64,000 nt of DNA from assembly GCA_009792885.1 (NCBI GenBank), contig WMCF01000023.1, positions 10,252,013 through 10,316,012 on the forward strand, written 5' to 3'. This document shows positions 12,501 to 27,500 of this stretch, piece after piece. The first letter of the stretch is position 1. Every line of letters begins with the position of its first letter. The notes under the pieces were generated by a model. It did no database searches. It worked only from the letters and a program-made list of their open reading frames with translations, and was not told the origin of the DNA. Both the position numbers and the translations under genes were made by a program. Origin of the DNA: Eremophila alpestris peregrina. Taxonomy: Eukaryota; Chordata; Aves; Passeriformes; Alaudidae.

Positions 12501-15500
12501 AAAATCCCAGCATAACCCTGACAGAACTACTGCTGCTATTCCCAGCTACTAAAGACTGTGAAATAACATTTAACAGTTAAAATATGCAATTTACAGAGTG
12601 AAAGTTTACCTCAGCATGTTTAGTCCTTGGGAGATTAACAGCCCTCCTGAGCTTCTTCACTGATTCTGTTATTGCAGGAGTCTCTACACAATCCAATGTA
12701 GAACAGATTTTTCTGACAGTCTTAATTACATGATCTACTGCTTTATGCTGGTTCTAATGAGGAATGTATGAGAGAACAGATTGATCTGATCACAATTGTG
12801 AAACCCAGAATTGCTTTAATGTTTTTTAATGAATTGCCAAGAAAACATCACTATGAGATGCATGTCTCCATTACATTGAACTGTGGTGTAATAATGACTG
12901 GAATAAAGAAAAGCCTCAATATTGAGAACTTCCTTAGGAATGCCCAAAACACAGTAGTACAGATCCTAGAATGGGGTGCCAGGACACATTAGGATATTCC
13001 CAACCATTTTTTCTATTAAACTGCTGGCAAACAACTATTTTCTAATGAGCTACTAAGCTCAATCTCCCTCCTGGCCTAAAAAGAAAGCGCAGTTCAAAGA
13101 AGAAAATTCAGTCAGTGTGAGGAAGCAATGCTAAAGAAGCTGTGTTTCAATTTCATCCCACAGAGATACAGATTTAAATTACACTGACACTTCTACCACT
13201 TACACTACAGTACTGCTTCCATGATGGAACTAATCTTTTTTACTTCACTTTAATATACTTTTTGTAGGCTACTTAAGACAAAGTTGAGCTGCTCTTAATA
13301 TTCTCTTCCTTCTACTCTTCCAACAGAAGAAAAGCCACTTGAGTGAAATATGAATTATCCTAGGTTTTCTGGGGTTTGTTTTTTAATGTAAGGAAAATCT
13401 TCACCCAATTTTAGTGAACACATGTAGAAAATTAAAATATTTGCTACAAAATAATGTTTTCATTTTTAAAGGCTTAATGTATAGGTTTCTTTCACAATAA
13501 CTTCTGAGCACTTACACCTAAATAACAGGAATAATAATTACAATATCCTTTCACTAAGATGTAAATTGATTCCCAACCACCACTCTCCCAGAAATATTCT
13601 TGTGGCCTTCCTACAAATGGATAGCAAAGAGGCCACTTGAATCAGAAAGTTCTTAAATTGAGATTTACCTGGCAACAATTAACTGTGCTGGTAAGAAAAT
13701 AACCACAGCAGTCAGAAGACACTGTAAATATTTAAGCCATTCTTCCAAAGCTAATAAATTGAAGTTAACAGCTTCTTCGTGACATGGAAAGGGAAATTTC
13801 CACTGCTATTTTCCTCACAGGCTCTCAAAATCTCAATAAAAGGACAACTGATAACTTTCAAAGCGTTCAGTAATGTGAAATGAAAGCCTATGTACAAATT
13901 ATTTATGCATTGCCCTTCTTCACTTGCATTAGCAAGCTTCAACTAATGAATATGTACAGGAATTCACTTCATGAAGTAAAAAATGTCAAATGCAGAACTG
14001 CTGCAATTTGGGCCTAATCATCACCACCTACAAACTCCATTTCCCAAGCTACAAAGAGTAGAGCACAAGTCTGAATGGAGATGTTTTGCATTCCTCATCT
14101 CAGCCTGTGAAATCACAGCTGAACAAAGAAGCTGAAGCAGCTGCAAGAGCAAAGCAACAAAGCCACCACCATGTCAGGGAGCAGTAACAGCTCCCTCTTC
14201 TACAAGAAGTGTTCAAAACCACCCTTGAGAACGTGGTGAATCACCAGCAAGGCAATTAAATAATATTAAGGGAGTATGGAAATAGCAGACAGAAGCTTGT
14301 TCAGGCCTGCATTCCTGGAGAGGCAAACAAACACAGTGGAAATGAAAAGTATCGCAATTAAGTAATTAATTTCTGTTCTTACAGAAACTGGCTAAGAAAC
14401 ACAGTTATCTAATGTTCAAGCATTTAAGACTCCAAGTTACATTACTATCAGCAGTTAAAAGCAGCTTCTCCTTTTGAGAAATGAGCAAAACAGGTTATAC
14501 CCATAAGCTTTTGCAGATGGGATATTACTCCAAACTATTCAACATTCAAGCTGCTTTAAGCTACCTGCCATACACTGAAAGAGAAATTTTTGACAGGGTA
14601 TTTTAAATTAATTTAACACAAAATAAGACATTATTATGCTTTGTGTAGAACTTACTTGTATGTTCCAAACATGCTTCAGTCCTAACTCCCATTGTACACA
14701 ACTATTCCTGCTCTCTATTATGCAGATTTTTATCTGTGAGTAAATACATCCTTCGTGGCTGTCAACAACAGCCTTAGTCAGAATTCAGACCTCATCCCTA
14801 TTCTCCTGAATTAACCTCTTCCAGCATGTTTGAGGCAGAGGTTTATTTTGCACCCCAGGATTTGGAAGATATATTTCTAGTTGTGATGATCAGTTTTACA
14901 AGCAGGAAGAAAGGAAATCTAAATACCCATAATTATAATTTCACATTTGACAGCTTGTTCAGATTCTCAGTTTCCCCAAGCAAATCTGCAAGCCTTTTTC
15001 CCAGCTACCTTATCAGTGAATTTGGTCATGCTACTTTTGGTTCAGCAATGATCTACAATGACCTTACCTCATTCTTAAGGGCTATGTTGACTTGCTTATG
15101 ATACGCCTCAAGAAGCTCTTCAATGGAAGACCTGCAAGAAATAATAGTTATTGAATACAAGTACAAGAACAGAACAGAACACAGCCTAGGTGAGGAATTC
15201 AGCAGTGAGCAGCACCTGATTATTAAAATAACCACAAAACATTACCTTATGATAGGTTCTCTGAAAGGCTTTTCTACTTTGTAGAGGTGTTTGGTTAGAT
15301 GTACAGGTGTCCTGTCATCATCTTCCTGCAATAAAATATTAGGTGCTAAGTTTTCTCACCTTTCTAGAAAATGCATCCTGTTTTAGAAGATTAATTACTA
15401 ACACCTGGGGTGTTGAAGGGGAAAGATGTAAGGTGGTCTCTTCAAAGGGGAAAACAAATAACTACTTCATAGCCTGTGAAAAATGTACACATATGGGGAA

Positions 15501-18500
15501 AGAGGAAGAAACAGCCATCAAGCTGTGCAATACTCCTTCCTTCCTCTTGGATGGTCTGATGCATTTTTAATTAAACCCAAAAACTGTTCCCTACTTTTAT
15601 TTGACTCTGAAATTTGTTCCTTCTTTTTCAAGTTTAGTCCAACTACTTGCATACCTTTTCCAGGTATAAAATACTTGGTTCTATTAAGAGGCATTACCCA
15701 CATTTATGTCATTTGCCTTGTGACAATTCAGTTATGTGTTTCACTTGCTCGTAGGGTGAGAGGACAGCATTTCCAGCAGCAGGCCGACATGCTAATAATG
15801 TGCCAGTCACCCAGGGAGGTCACAGCTAGGAGCCAGCAGTCCCCTGCAGGCAGGGAGGAACTCACAGTCCGTGCCAGGTCGCTGCAGATCCCATTGTGGG
15901 TCAGCAGCTGCAGTTTGATGTCTGTGTCCCACTTGCGGCAGCTCTGGATGTACTCGTGGCTTCCAATGCAGTGCTTGCTGGGAAACAAAAGCAAGCTTCA
16001 GCCACAGCCACAGCAGTGCTTCCCCAAAAACTCACACTAAATATACCTAAATATTTCAGACAACCAAGTGAGGAAATGGGGAATCAATCTCAACAGCATC
16101 CTTGATCTGATTTTTACTTCTACACAAGTTTTTATACACTATTGCAGGTACCTGTGCTTGTGCTAAAGCTCCTAACGACAGTGGTTAACACTGAAACCAA
16201 ATATTCTAACCCAGAAAACTAAAGGGGCCTTGTAAACCATCAGTTTTGGGGGAAAATTACAACAACAACAACACAAACAAACAAAAAACCCAAACAAACA
16301 AAAAAACCCGAAAAACCACACAAAAAACACAAAAAAAATCAAACCACAAAGCCGCCCCCAAAACCAACCAACAAAAACCCCAAAACCCTAAAAACACACA
16401 CAAAAAAACCCAAAAAAACCAACCAAACAAAAAATAACCAAGAAAAACTCCCCAAAAACCCAACACCAAAAATCAATCCAAGAAACAAACAACTGCAAAC
16501 CACAACTCCCCCACTTTATTAGAAAACAGTTGATTTTTCTTTTTTCCGTTTCTGAGATTTGAGGAGTGGTCAAAAACTACAACGTCCATCTACACAAATG
16601 CATCTGCTTTAGACAACCTGCTTTGCTGAGTCTCAGAGTAACTCCAAAAACTTCTGATCTTTGTGCAAACAGTGACTACTTTACATTTCTAACGTTTCTT
16701 TCACATATTTAGAGATACACTGTCCAGTAGTTGTGTCATGAAAAAGCATGAAATTAAGTATTAATGAAAAAGAGTTTGCTTACTTCTGTAAAACTTCTTC
16801 TTGGCCACAGACTTTCAGGATATAGCTGCCAATGTCCACTTCATTCAAGTCATCATGCACCCAGCAAAGTGCCTGCATTATTATAAGCTCAACAGGGGAA
16901 CTCACTGTTTAAAGAAATTACATCCAGAAGTTAAATACAAATCTATATTGAGTGATATTAACTATTGTTCACTCACAAATTGTAGTTATTTAATGAAATT
17001 CATTTTTATACTTGTAGAGAAGATTTCCATGCTTCTATTATCACCTAAATTTCATAGTTTGAGATCTTCACTTTCTCTCACCAAGAAAGGTATCTCATAA
17101 AACTTGCCTGCCATTATAAAAAGCCCAAAAAAGTCTTTATAAATTAGGATACAGTGCAGTCACTTCACCAGAAGTACAAACACAGTCTGCAGAACAGAGG
17201 ACAGCCTTTTTTTTTTTAATTATAAATTTGCCTTATTTAGCAAGAACTTCAACTAGGTAAGTGATCCCAGAGACACTTGAAGTTTAAAAAACACTATCTG
17301 AAGAGTTGGAGCTCTTCTATTTGTTTTGCTCTTGAGGAATTGAGTATCAGCTGCCGCTGAGGCAAATCCTACTGAAAGTCCTTTTTCCTTTCCATTTGCC
17401 CAGGTTGCCACTTAGTACAGAGCAGATCTCAGTAAGCATCAGGGACCCTTTGCAAAATGTAACTCTTAGCTACCAGTAATTTTGTAACAGGCTCCAAGTA
17501 TCTTACAGAAAACAGTCTTTCTTCTCTCCAGCAACTACAGAGCAAAAAAAATAATCCCAGTCAACCCCAAAATCCTTTGCCCCACAGCCACCAGCTGTCA
17601 CTGACTAAAAATACAGCTGTGTTTGAATGACACAAATGTTTAAATACAAAATACTCTCTAGCCCTCCCTAGCTTCTGATGATTTCCTTTAGATCATTTGT
17701 GAACAATATCACTAAGTGCCTCAAAATTCTATTAAAAAAAAAAAAAAAGCTGTATAAAAGCAATTTTATATTTTGTCAGTACCTTCAGAATGGCGGTTTT
17801 TCCCCTCCAGGGACCTCCCTGATTCTCTCAATTTTTTTTTTTTAAAGAAAGAAATATTACTACTACGATAGATACGGTGGAGAGGTAATGCCACAACAAT
17901 ATTTTCCACATGATAACACATGTGCTTCATCTCATTAACAAGTTATTAATTATTACAAGCACAGAGGTAGCTGATTGCATGTGAAGAATGATTGTGTGAA
18001 ATTCAACAAGGAATGAGAGGAATTATGAATTCAGAAACACTTAAAGTCATTAAGACTGTTAAAATGATTATTGGGTGAAATTGCTGTGCTACCCTCAGCA
18101 GAGAATGTATCTGGTAAAGAAGAAAGATGCAGTGACAGTTCATGCAGGGATAGTTTCTGTGCTGTAGTCACAGGCTGCACTGCCAAAGCTCTGCCAGCCC
18201 TGCAAAACCCATTGAAGACTGCAAAGATGTCACCACCTTTTCCCTGCCCTACATCTTATTCATATACATTAATTTCTTGCTGACACACAATGTTTGCTCA
18301 GACAGAGCAAACTTCCATGCAAAGTCTAATAAATGAATGCAAAATGAATCCAAATAAGCTCTAAAGTTCATCCACTTCCCTCCCAAGTCCTTTCTACAAA
18401 CTGAGTTGTCAGAGCACTGAGAGGCTGCAGTTCCTTCTGAGCAAGACTGAAAGCCACATTTAAGTCAAACAGCTCTAGCATCAGGACGCTGAGGTGTGCA

Positions 18501-21500
18501 AGCATTTGACCCAGAAGAGAAGGAATTAAAGGTAGAGAATAACTTTAAATACCCTGTTATTAGTCACATACCCACCTTTCACCAGCTATGCAAGACAAGG
18601 AGTTTAACTGTGATTAGTTTCAGTGTCAGAAGAAAGGAAGGGAGTAGAAAGTGCAAAGAAGAAAATACGTGGGGTCAGAATGCAAAACACATTCCAAGCT
18701 ATTTACAAAAAATACTACCAATGAAGGGCTGAAGCCCCAACATTTTAGTTACTCTACCAAAGCCTTCTGTAAGGAAGGATTAAGCTTGAGTATTAGAAAA
18801 GAGTAGTCTTAAGGATTAAGTGCAGAAACCCTTCCTAGGCTATATTTACAATCCAACTCATTTCTTTACAAAAGATTATTAAATCACCACAGAATAAATG
18901 TAAGGTCCAGCAAATTAATCTAGAATGAAACCACTGATGCACTGAGAGCTTGTTTTTCCAACAGAGCAGCAAGTTTGTGTGAGTAACAGAACAACTCCAG
19001 ATCTTTTGAGAACAACCAGCTCTGAAGCATCTACACTGTCATAAGTTGAGATCCAAATAATAACCCTCATAAGTGACAAGAGACTACAGAATATAGAGGC
19101 AAAAAAAGTTATTAGCAGTTATTTTATCACCCACACCTGCCAGAAATTGATAGCATGTAGTTACAAATACAACCACTGTGCAGTCAAGACTGCATAGAGA
19201 ATTTATGTAGCACAACCAGGCAAACCTCAAAGGTCCACCCCAAGCCAATATTGCTGGTTACCCACAAAACTGGGACAGCCAGTTCTGGCACATCCAACAG
19301 TATCATTTTAGTGCTTGTGTTTATAAGCATGTATTGAAGGCAAGTAATAGATAGTTTTAGTCTTTGTTCCTATTTTCCAGCAGTAGTTTGCCTGAATTTT
19401 TAGGCAGCCTATAAAAATTTATTTTAAAATATGTTAGAGTGTTGAAATGAAAAATTAAACATTAAAATATCTGTCCTGGTGTCATTATCCTCCCAATAAC
19501 TATGAAGTAAAAAGTCTTGAAAAACTGTTCTATTCTATCCAGCTATGGACAGAATACCAGACAATCCAGCTTCTGGTTTGCTGGACTTTTCATTTTTTAC
19601 AACCAACATTTCAGTTTGTCAACTTCTAAATATTTTCTGATGGAGGCACTGACCCAGAACTAGGCCTTTCCTCAGTTACCTTTTCCATATTTCCCACAAA
19701 CAACCCATGGCCCTGAGACCCAGAGATTACAAAAACTGGAAGGCATTGTCCTAGGCCGAGTCTTTAACAAGCAAACTCCAGTTCAAGAAGCAGGAACATA
19801 CCATCACATGTGAAAGTCACTGGTTGCTGGAATTCTTCAATTTCTATTGACACCTTGATACTGGCACTCTCCCCACTTATATTTCTTTGCAGCATGATTG
19901 GACTCAGCACAAAACCTGGGTTTGTTTGTTGATCAGTGTAAGGAAACTTGGTCCTCAGTCTGGAAGAAGAGAAGGTTTATGAACCATTGCAATGGAGAAG
20001 GCCAAGACTGAAGCAAAATAACATGGTAATAACCACAAGGCTAGAAGAGTAAAGATTACCCTTGGCTCTAAATTGCATGCGCAAAGCACCATTTAATTTT
20101 TCTACTCCCAACATAACATTGCCCACAGTAATTATACAAATAATAGTTAAGACAGGAAAAAAATCCTAACATATAATTAGGCAGGTTTTCCACATAGCTT
20201 AAAATATTTAATAGGTCAATTCTTACAGGACATATCCAGCTTCTGCAGAAGCTAAGCTCTAAAACAGTTCTTAACAAGGTAATCCACAGTACTTTCTAAA
20301 AGTTAGTTTAGAAAAAAAAAAAAATAACAACGAAACTATTTATGTTTGCATTTTTATAATTCTAATCTGAATTTAGATACCATACAGAAGGTAGCTATTC
20401 CAAGCTATGGAAGTTGAGGAAGAGGCCTTAATTGAGGTAAAGGTTTTTATTTAGGACACAAACAGTATTGAATGTTTACATACAAGTGAGTAAAGCAGAC
20501 TTGGAAAGCTGCTTTTTATCTTCTACTATTCAATATAGATAAAATAATTTAACCTTAAACTTCTACCAATATTATAGGAAATTGAGAACAGAACTCCTCT
20601 ATAAGAATTCATTTATTTAACAATCTTGATTCTGGACAATACCAAGATCCTTCAGCAAGAGTTGTCCAGTCAAAAGTCCATCAGTATTTTAAATACTGGG
20701 TCTTGAAAGAAAGGGTAACAATTAGATGTACTCAGAAAGTGTTGTAACAAGCCTATCCTGTGTGAGCTTAGCTCTAATGTTGTTCATCAGTATGTTTCCC
20801 ATATATATAAATTTTCATTGTTTTTGTGGAGTTTCTTTTTCATTTCATAAACATTCCTGCTCTAAAAAACATAGATGCTATCGTTGACACTCAAAGCTCT
20901 CTATTTCCTCCATTATTTCTTGAAGTTTGATCATAAAAGGAAAAAAGGCAAGAGTAGTTTGTCTTCTCTAAGAACAAAATAAAAAATTAATCTCTCATTA
21001 AATTGTGGCAGTAAGGGAAAAACTCCACAGCATCTTTAAGGAACTTCACTATCTGAGCTGAAGCAAAAACAAGTTTAAAGGCTTTTTGTTACAGAATTCC
21101 AGTTGTGGAAGAAACAAAAATAAAAGCATTTAAAGGTTGGAAATCCACTGAGTGATAGGATTTTGTGAGGTTTATCAGCTAACTAACAAAAAAAAAAAAA
21201 AAAAGAAAAAAGAAAAAAAAAGACTTCAAATTCTTTCAAAAGAAATTGTAACAAAAACCCAACAAGATACAGAAAAATATTTTGAGGATTAAAAGGTTTT
21301 ATAAAAACAACGAAAAGTGAAAATTACAGGACCAAAATAAGAAAGAGGACATATGATAATACAATAATCTTAGTACTGGAGATCTTAACAATTCTTGAAA
21401 ATAAAAATAAACAAACCAGGACAAAACCAGGAAAAACTGAGATAAGAAAGGAAAAAGGATACATACTGAAATTTGTCCCATCACAGAAAAAAAAAAAACA

Positions 21501-24500
21501 ACAAACCAACCAAAAAAAACTGTTCCTGTCAAGCTAACTGAAGATGAATCATTTAGCTTCTTTTTTTTTTTTCTCTTCTGAAAGTTAATTCATATTCAGT
21601 CATTTCTTACTTGGTAACTGCTTCAGAAAAAGCTGACAGTTCTTGATTCTGCCCTTCAGCTGCTCGGAGAAGCACGTTTTCTGTCAATGTGCCAGTGGTC
21701 CCATTGTCTTTCTGCAACTCAGAGATAACACAGCATTGAAATAGCTGCAAACACATTCCTAAAGCCAGCAAAGCCACAGGCAGGTGACAGATTTTCATGA
21801 GTCTGAGGTTTACTATTAGTTTTAAGTCTACTTCTATATGGAGAAAACCATATATCACTAATAACTTGAAAAGTAGATTCACTGGAGCAGTGACCCCTTT
21901 ATAGCAGGTCATTTATTTGCCAGCATCATTAGCAGCTAATATTAAGTTGCAAACAGTTCCTGAGCTCTCAGCAGTGACCTGTTGCATTTGGATTTGGCTA
22001 AATTCAGCTGAACCACAAATGGAAGAAAAACAGAGTTTTCCTCCAGTTCTGCAGTTCAAATTCAGTGTAGCTCCAGAAAGAACCACTACAGATGACTGGT
22101 GCCCATGATTATCTCTTCCTACAAAGCAGGAAAATACAAGTTGAAGACAGGAAGGAAATAGCATTCAGAACATGAAACTTACAACTAACCCCATGGAATC
22201 AATTTACCACTGTTTTAATCCCAAATGGTCCCACCACCTCCCAAAAAACACAATCTTTCAAGTATCCAATCCAAAAAAATAGCTGCTAAAAGAGAGTTGC
22301 AGTTTCAAACAGCAAAATCTTATAAACTTAAAAAAAAAAAAGGTTATAAATCCATATCTGTTTTCTGATCCAATTCACAATACACCCATACAAATGCTGG
22401 AGTGAGCAAAATCAGAGAAAAGCTGGAATAACCAGTGGAACTCAGTTGTCCATAGTCTAAAAGCCACCACTGAAGGATTTGTGAAGCTCCTGCCAGATCC
22501 TCCCCGGGATAAGTTACATGACCAGTTACACTTTTCATCCAAAGATTTTACAATGCTTCTAGAAACCTTTAATCCAACCACAAGGCCAGGAACAAAGCAG
22601 ACTGCACTACAGTTTTACTGTAAATCACCACAATTTATTCATATTTGAGGCAGTGATTAACTACTTAAGTAGTATGTGGGTTATTTATTATTAGCCAGAG
22701 TAGTTAGCTAATTTCATTCAAGTGTATCAGGTAATATAGTTAAATTAGACTCTCAGAAAAGGGGTCGAATCTGAGAGAGCCACATACTGTCATGTCTTCT
22801 CCTTTAAGCACTTTTTTCCCTTCAAATTAACTTGTTTAAGCAGTACAGCATAAATTTGGAAGAGATACAACCTATAATTGCCACTTGAATTGCATTTAAA
22901 CCTAATTATTTCAGCTAAAATATTGGTTGCATGAACACTGATCAGTCAAAAGGAGAAATTCTGTGTAATTGGGGATTAGCCATACCACAGGAGACAATTA
23001 GAGCAGGAAGCTGTAAAGCCACAAAACTTGAAAAGAGCTGCAGGAGCATGCATAATACCTTAAATTCCAATAGGTTCTTCTATTGTAACATCTCAGACAA
23101 GTTCTATCACATAAAAATACTGGGCAACCTCACAAGACCTGCTCACCTGTGCAACTGTATCTAGTGAACACACTCTAAGCCATTGCACAACACCACCACC
23201 ACCAAAAATCCCACGGAAACAGGCAGGGAACATAGCCAGGGAAAGGCAAACACCTCTAGTGAAGGTTCATCACCTGCTGGTTGGCATTCCACACAAAACT
23301 CAGCCACTGCAAATCAAGAAGCTGCCTCTACAAATGCTAAATTCTATTTTAAAAGTCTTTAGGGAACACTACAAATACTTATTTGACACAGAGCACTATG
23401 CAATCATAGGATAAAAGCACTAAAGAAATTTACTACTTCAAATAAAGTCACATCAGTGATGAAACACCACTTTATGCCACTATGTGACACTTTTGAATTC
23501 CTAACAGAAAAATTTGCAGGTTATTCTATTGTTAAATTCAAAGTTTAGGAAACTAACAAGGCTTGTCAACACATGCAAGCTTAGCCAGAGTAAATAATAA
23601 ATTCTAATCTAATAAGCAAAGAAAAAGAAAAGATTTGGTTATCCATGGCTCACCTCAGGGTCACATTTGGCTAAGGAGAAAAACCTCATGTTATTACAAA
23701 TATGTAATGATGGAAAAGACCTCCTGGTGGAAAATTAAGAACATCAAACACCTCCTTATTTTTAGGTGAACTTCAATACCAATTTTTTACTACTTTTGGG
23801 ATAATAATTTCAGGACAAGAAGCTCTGAAAAACTAAGAATTCTGTTTAAACCCACTGGACTCAGATGGGTTTTGGGCAACAAGTAGAATTGTAGTTTCTT
23901 TAACTTCCACTTGGGCTAATCTAGGAGGTGCAAAAGCTATCAGTCAAACAGGAAATAACTTGAAAGAAAGGACCTCAGGCCAAATGAGATAAATAGTTCA
24001 TGTCAGCACAGGCTGTAAAAATAGAAGTGGTCTGTAAATACAATTAATCTGAACAATGACAAACAAACCCAAATCCCAATAAATTAACAAAAGTCAAGTT
24101 AAATAAAATTCCATGAGTATACAAAGTCCCAAGACTCAGCACCTCTGTGGAAAGCAAGAGAAAACAACACATAAAAGAAGACAAAATGATGGTTTTTGCC
24201 TCTGCTTTCAGAAAGGAGTGACAAACACAAGTATTTAAAGGGGAATACTACCTGTATACCTACTTCTAATATGAATATATACATTAAACAGGCAAAAATA
24301 AGAACAGACAGACAGAAATAGATGCTTTATCAAAACAAAGCAATCTATTGATTCAGGGATTAAACAGATAGTCATAAATTTTGATAGAAGCAAAATATAT
24401 ATTTGAATCAAAATACTAATATTTTTGTTTAAAGGGGGAGCAAGACTGAGTTTTTAAGGAAGGGTTTGGGGAATGATTCAGACTTGTTAAGATGCAAGAC

Positions 24501-27500
24501 TTAAAAATATACTTTGAAGAACATATAAACCTGTGGTAAATTGGGTAAAATACAAGAGAACTCCAAAAATAGAGGCTACGTAACTCAGCTTCCTATTATA
24601 CTGTGTAGAAAATTATTTAAACTAGAAAATAAAGCAGAAGCACAAGATAGGCAAAAGAGACACCATCCAGGTAATATTTCAAGGATATCCAATTGAGAGA
24701 CTAATCTTTAAATCCATTTATTTTCTTCTTCAATAACTCAGCAGAAACAATTCTGCTAACTTACAGTCTTGTATCATCCCTACCTCCATAACACAGGCTA
24801 GAACTGGAGTGTGATGCCAAAACAAGTCTGGAGGAGCACAAGTGGAAAGTAAATCTCAAACCTTCAGTTGGGCATTCACTGCAGAAGTCTGCCATAAATT
24901 AAGAACTTGTTTGAAAAAGATGGTGACTTAATAAAAATTGCTATGGAATTGATGTTGTGATGCTATCAAATAAAGCAAATGCAATTAAAGAGTTCCAGGC
25001 AGGATGCCCCTGGCTGTAACGAGGGTTTATTCATACTGATGTACAAGGCACGTGGCACACTGTGCTCTCACGCAGCTGAAATTCTCAGAAGTCATCTCCA
25101 GAAAAATAAAAAAGGAAAGAGCAGGTCTCACACAGAGCTTGCAATGAAAGCTGACAGAAAGTCACCATCTCTTGTAACACATTGAGGCAAATATCGAAAT
25201 GATTCTTTCATCTTAAGTACCTGCTGTTCCCTCCTGAAAGAAAAACATTTGCTAAGAGCTAGTTACAAATGTGCTCTGCTGAAAATCAGATGACTGATGA
25301 GGAGGAGATGGAACAGCCTTTAAATCAAAAGTAGCAGGAAGAAAAGACCACATGTGAAGGCAGAGCTTGAACTTCATTTATGAGTCAGTAGTCAATACCT
25401 GACATGCAAATAGCAGGAGACTGGACCTTATGAGCAGGAAAGAGCCTTTGAAATCCTACATTCTCGAAAGAAACCTGGGATGTATAAAGCCAGATTTCAA
25501 TCAGCAACAGTCAAACATTACTTCCCACAGACAGCACCTGAGCACTGACCCAATGTAGCCCAGTTATTAGTCAGGAGTTAATTACAGCCAACCAACCACA
25601 AACACATCACCAGATGATACAGCAAACTGAGAAGCAAACTGCTGTAAACCAAATTTACATGCCTCCCTAAATACTAAGAAATGACAGAGCTAATGTATCA
25701 CAGCTCAACAGCAAGTGGGAAAAAAAATTTTAAGTCAGACCCAAGATCTGTACACATGGCACAAAACCAGAGATAAATGGATTTTTTGGTTTCAGGGTGG
25801 TTTTTATTCCTTCTCCACTGGCCTTCCACTGAACTTCTGCCAGAATACCAACACCTAAAACAGGAAATCCTTCAAATGAGGGGCCAAATATTTCACTTCA
25901 ATGGAAATTTAGGCAGCCTTTTAGGCCACAGTCTAGTAAATATTCCTATTTCTGAGAAAAAAAAAACCTCCTTCAGATTCGGGGTGGGGAGGGAAGAATT
26001 AAGGAATTATTTGGAAAATATCCTTGAGTGATAACACTTGGTTTTTTACGTCCCTACCCAAATAAAACCAACTAGAAAGACAACACCTAAGATTTAAAAC
26101 AGCTGTAAACCAAAGCCTCCAAAGCAAACAAATAGTTTACTTCCCATTCTCTAACCAGTTCCTACCAATACCATTTTTTTGGCCATTATCACCCTTGCCA
26201 GGGTGCTGGCTTTTCCACTGAAAACTTCTCCACTTTTCTTTCAGTCTTTGTACTCCACCAAAAAAAACCCAAAACCTAGTAGTATTCATATCCACTTTCT
26301 AATGGTAGAATTATCACAGAAAGAATTAAAAATATAGGAAAAGTTAAATAACTTACAGCCTTTTACTGGACTTGGGAAAAAGCAGGATGCCCTAATGGGG
26401 CGTAATTAAGCAGATGTGACAGTATTGATGACCTGCTGCACAGTTTGGTTTTGCCACAAATTGCACGTGCTCCATGTTCAAAGATAACATAGCTAAAGCC
26501 CCTGGTGAGAGTTTGGTCTTGAATGTTTTGTTAAAGTGATCCTAGAGAAGAATCTCTCAAACATCTTTTTGCCCTGCCTCGTAAAAGTAACATCACACAA
26601 AGATGCTTTGTCTTTTTCTAGAGCAGAAGTAGAGTGTTTCTGACCCAACAGCCACTCGACCACCCAGCACAGTATAACCTGAAGTTCTGTCTAGCATTCC
26701 TACACACAAAGAAAGCTTTGTACCTACAAAAGAGAATTCTTGTGGTCTTGTAAAAGGCAAGATAAAACTTTCAGTGCTTAGCTCACCACCTTTTTAGTTC
26801 ACAGTGTCATGTGAATTGTTCGGAAAATTGAAATATTTATCAATGTGATTTGGACACTTAATTGTGCTGAGTGTTGTTTCTATTTCTTACTGGAGTGTTA
26901 AGTTGAAAACCAGCAATTTACTCAGTAAATGTGGAAGGATTACACAAGGGCAGAGGTATTTTGGGAGATAATTCAGTAGTAATGTTCAATTTTCTGAACA
27001 GCACCAATACATATGCCATAACATCCCATTATTTGGACACTGCTCAAGCCAAGTAATACACATAAAATAAAGAACACATCTTAAAGTGTCTTTAAATACT
27101 TTAATGTCATTGAGCTTGACTGTTATAGTGCAATGTAAAGATAGTGATTTACATACCTGTGATGTTTGGCCCTGTAACTTTGCAAGCTGAGATGTTCTCA
27201 TGTTTAAGGACTGACTCCTTGTGACTGTCGCTCCCGAAGATTTCCCATTAAGCTTCCTTTCCAGGTGACAAGTTAGCAACAGCTTTTCTTCCAACAGAAC
27301 AGCATCCCATGGGTCTTCAGCAGTCATACTCGAAACCCTCTCCCCATCATCCTCTGCCTTGTTTAAAGTCTCCACAGTGTCCACTTTTGGTTTACTCAGA
27401 GGATCCAAATCCAGCCAGTCGAATTTACTGACATCCCCACAGCTCTCTGAGGCGGGCAGGCTGGACACTGCAGACTTGATGGAAGTCATTTCCAGGTCTG

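Noticed and set aside
15483..16040. 185-codon plus-strand frame over exon 6
   Set aside because: It is the antisense shadow of PIK3C2A exon 6 and its flanking introns; the minus strand encodes the recognisable Ras-binding domain.
16246..16469. Lys/Asn/Thr-rich and Phe/Trp-rich frames
   Set aside because: Translations of the low-complexity A/C tract, not a protein gene.
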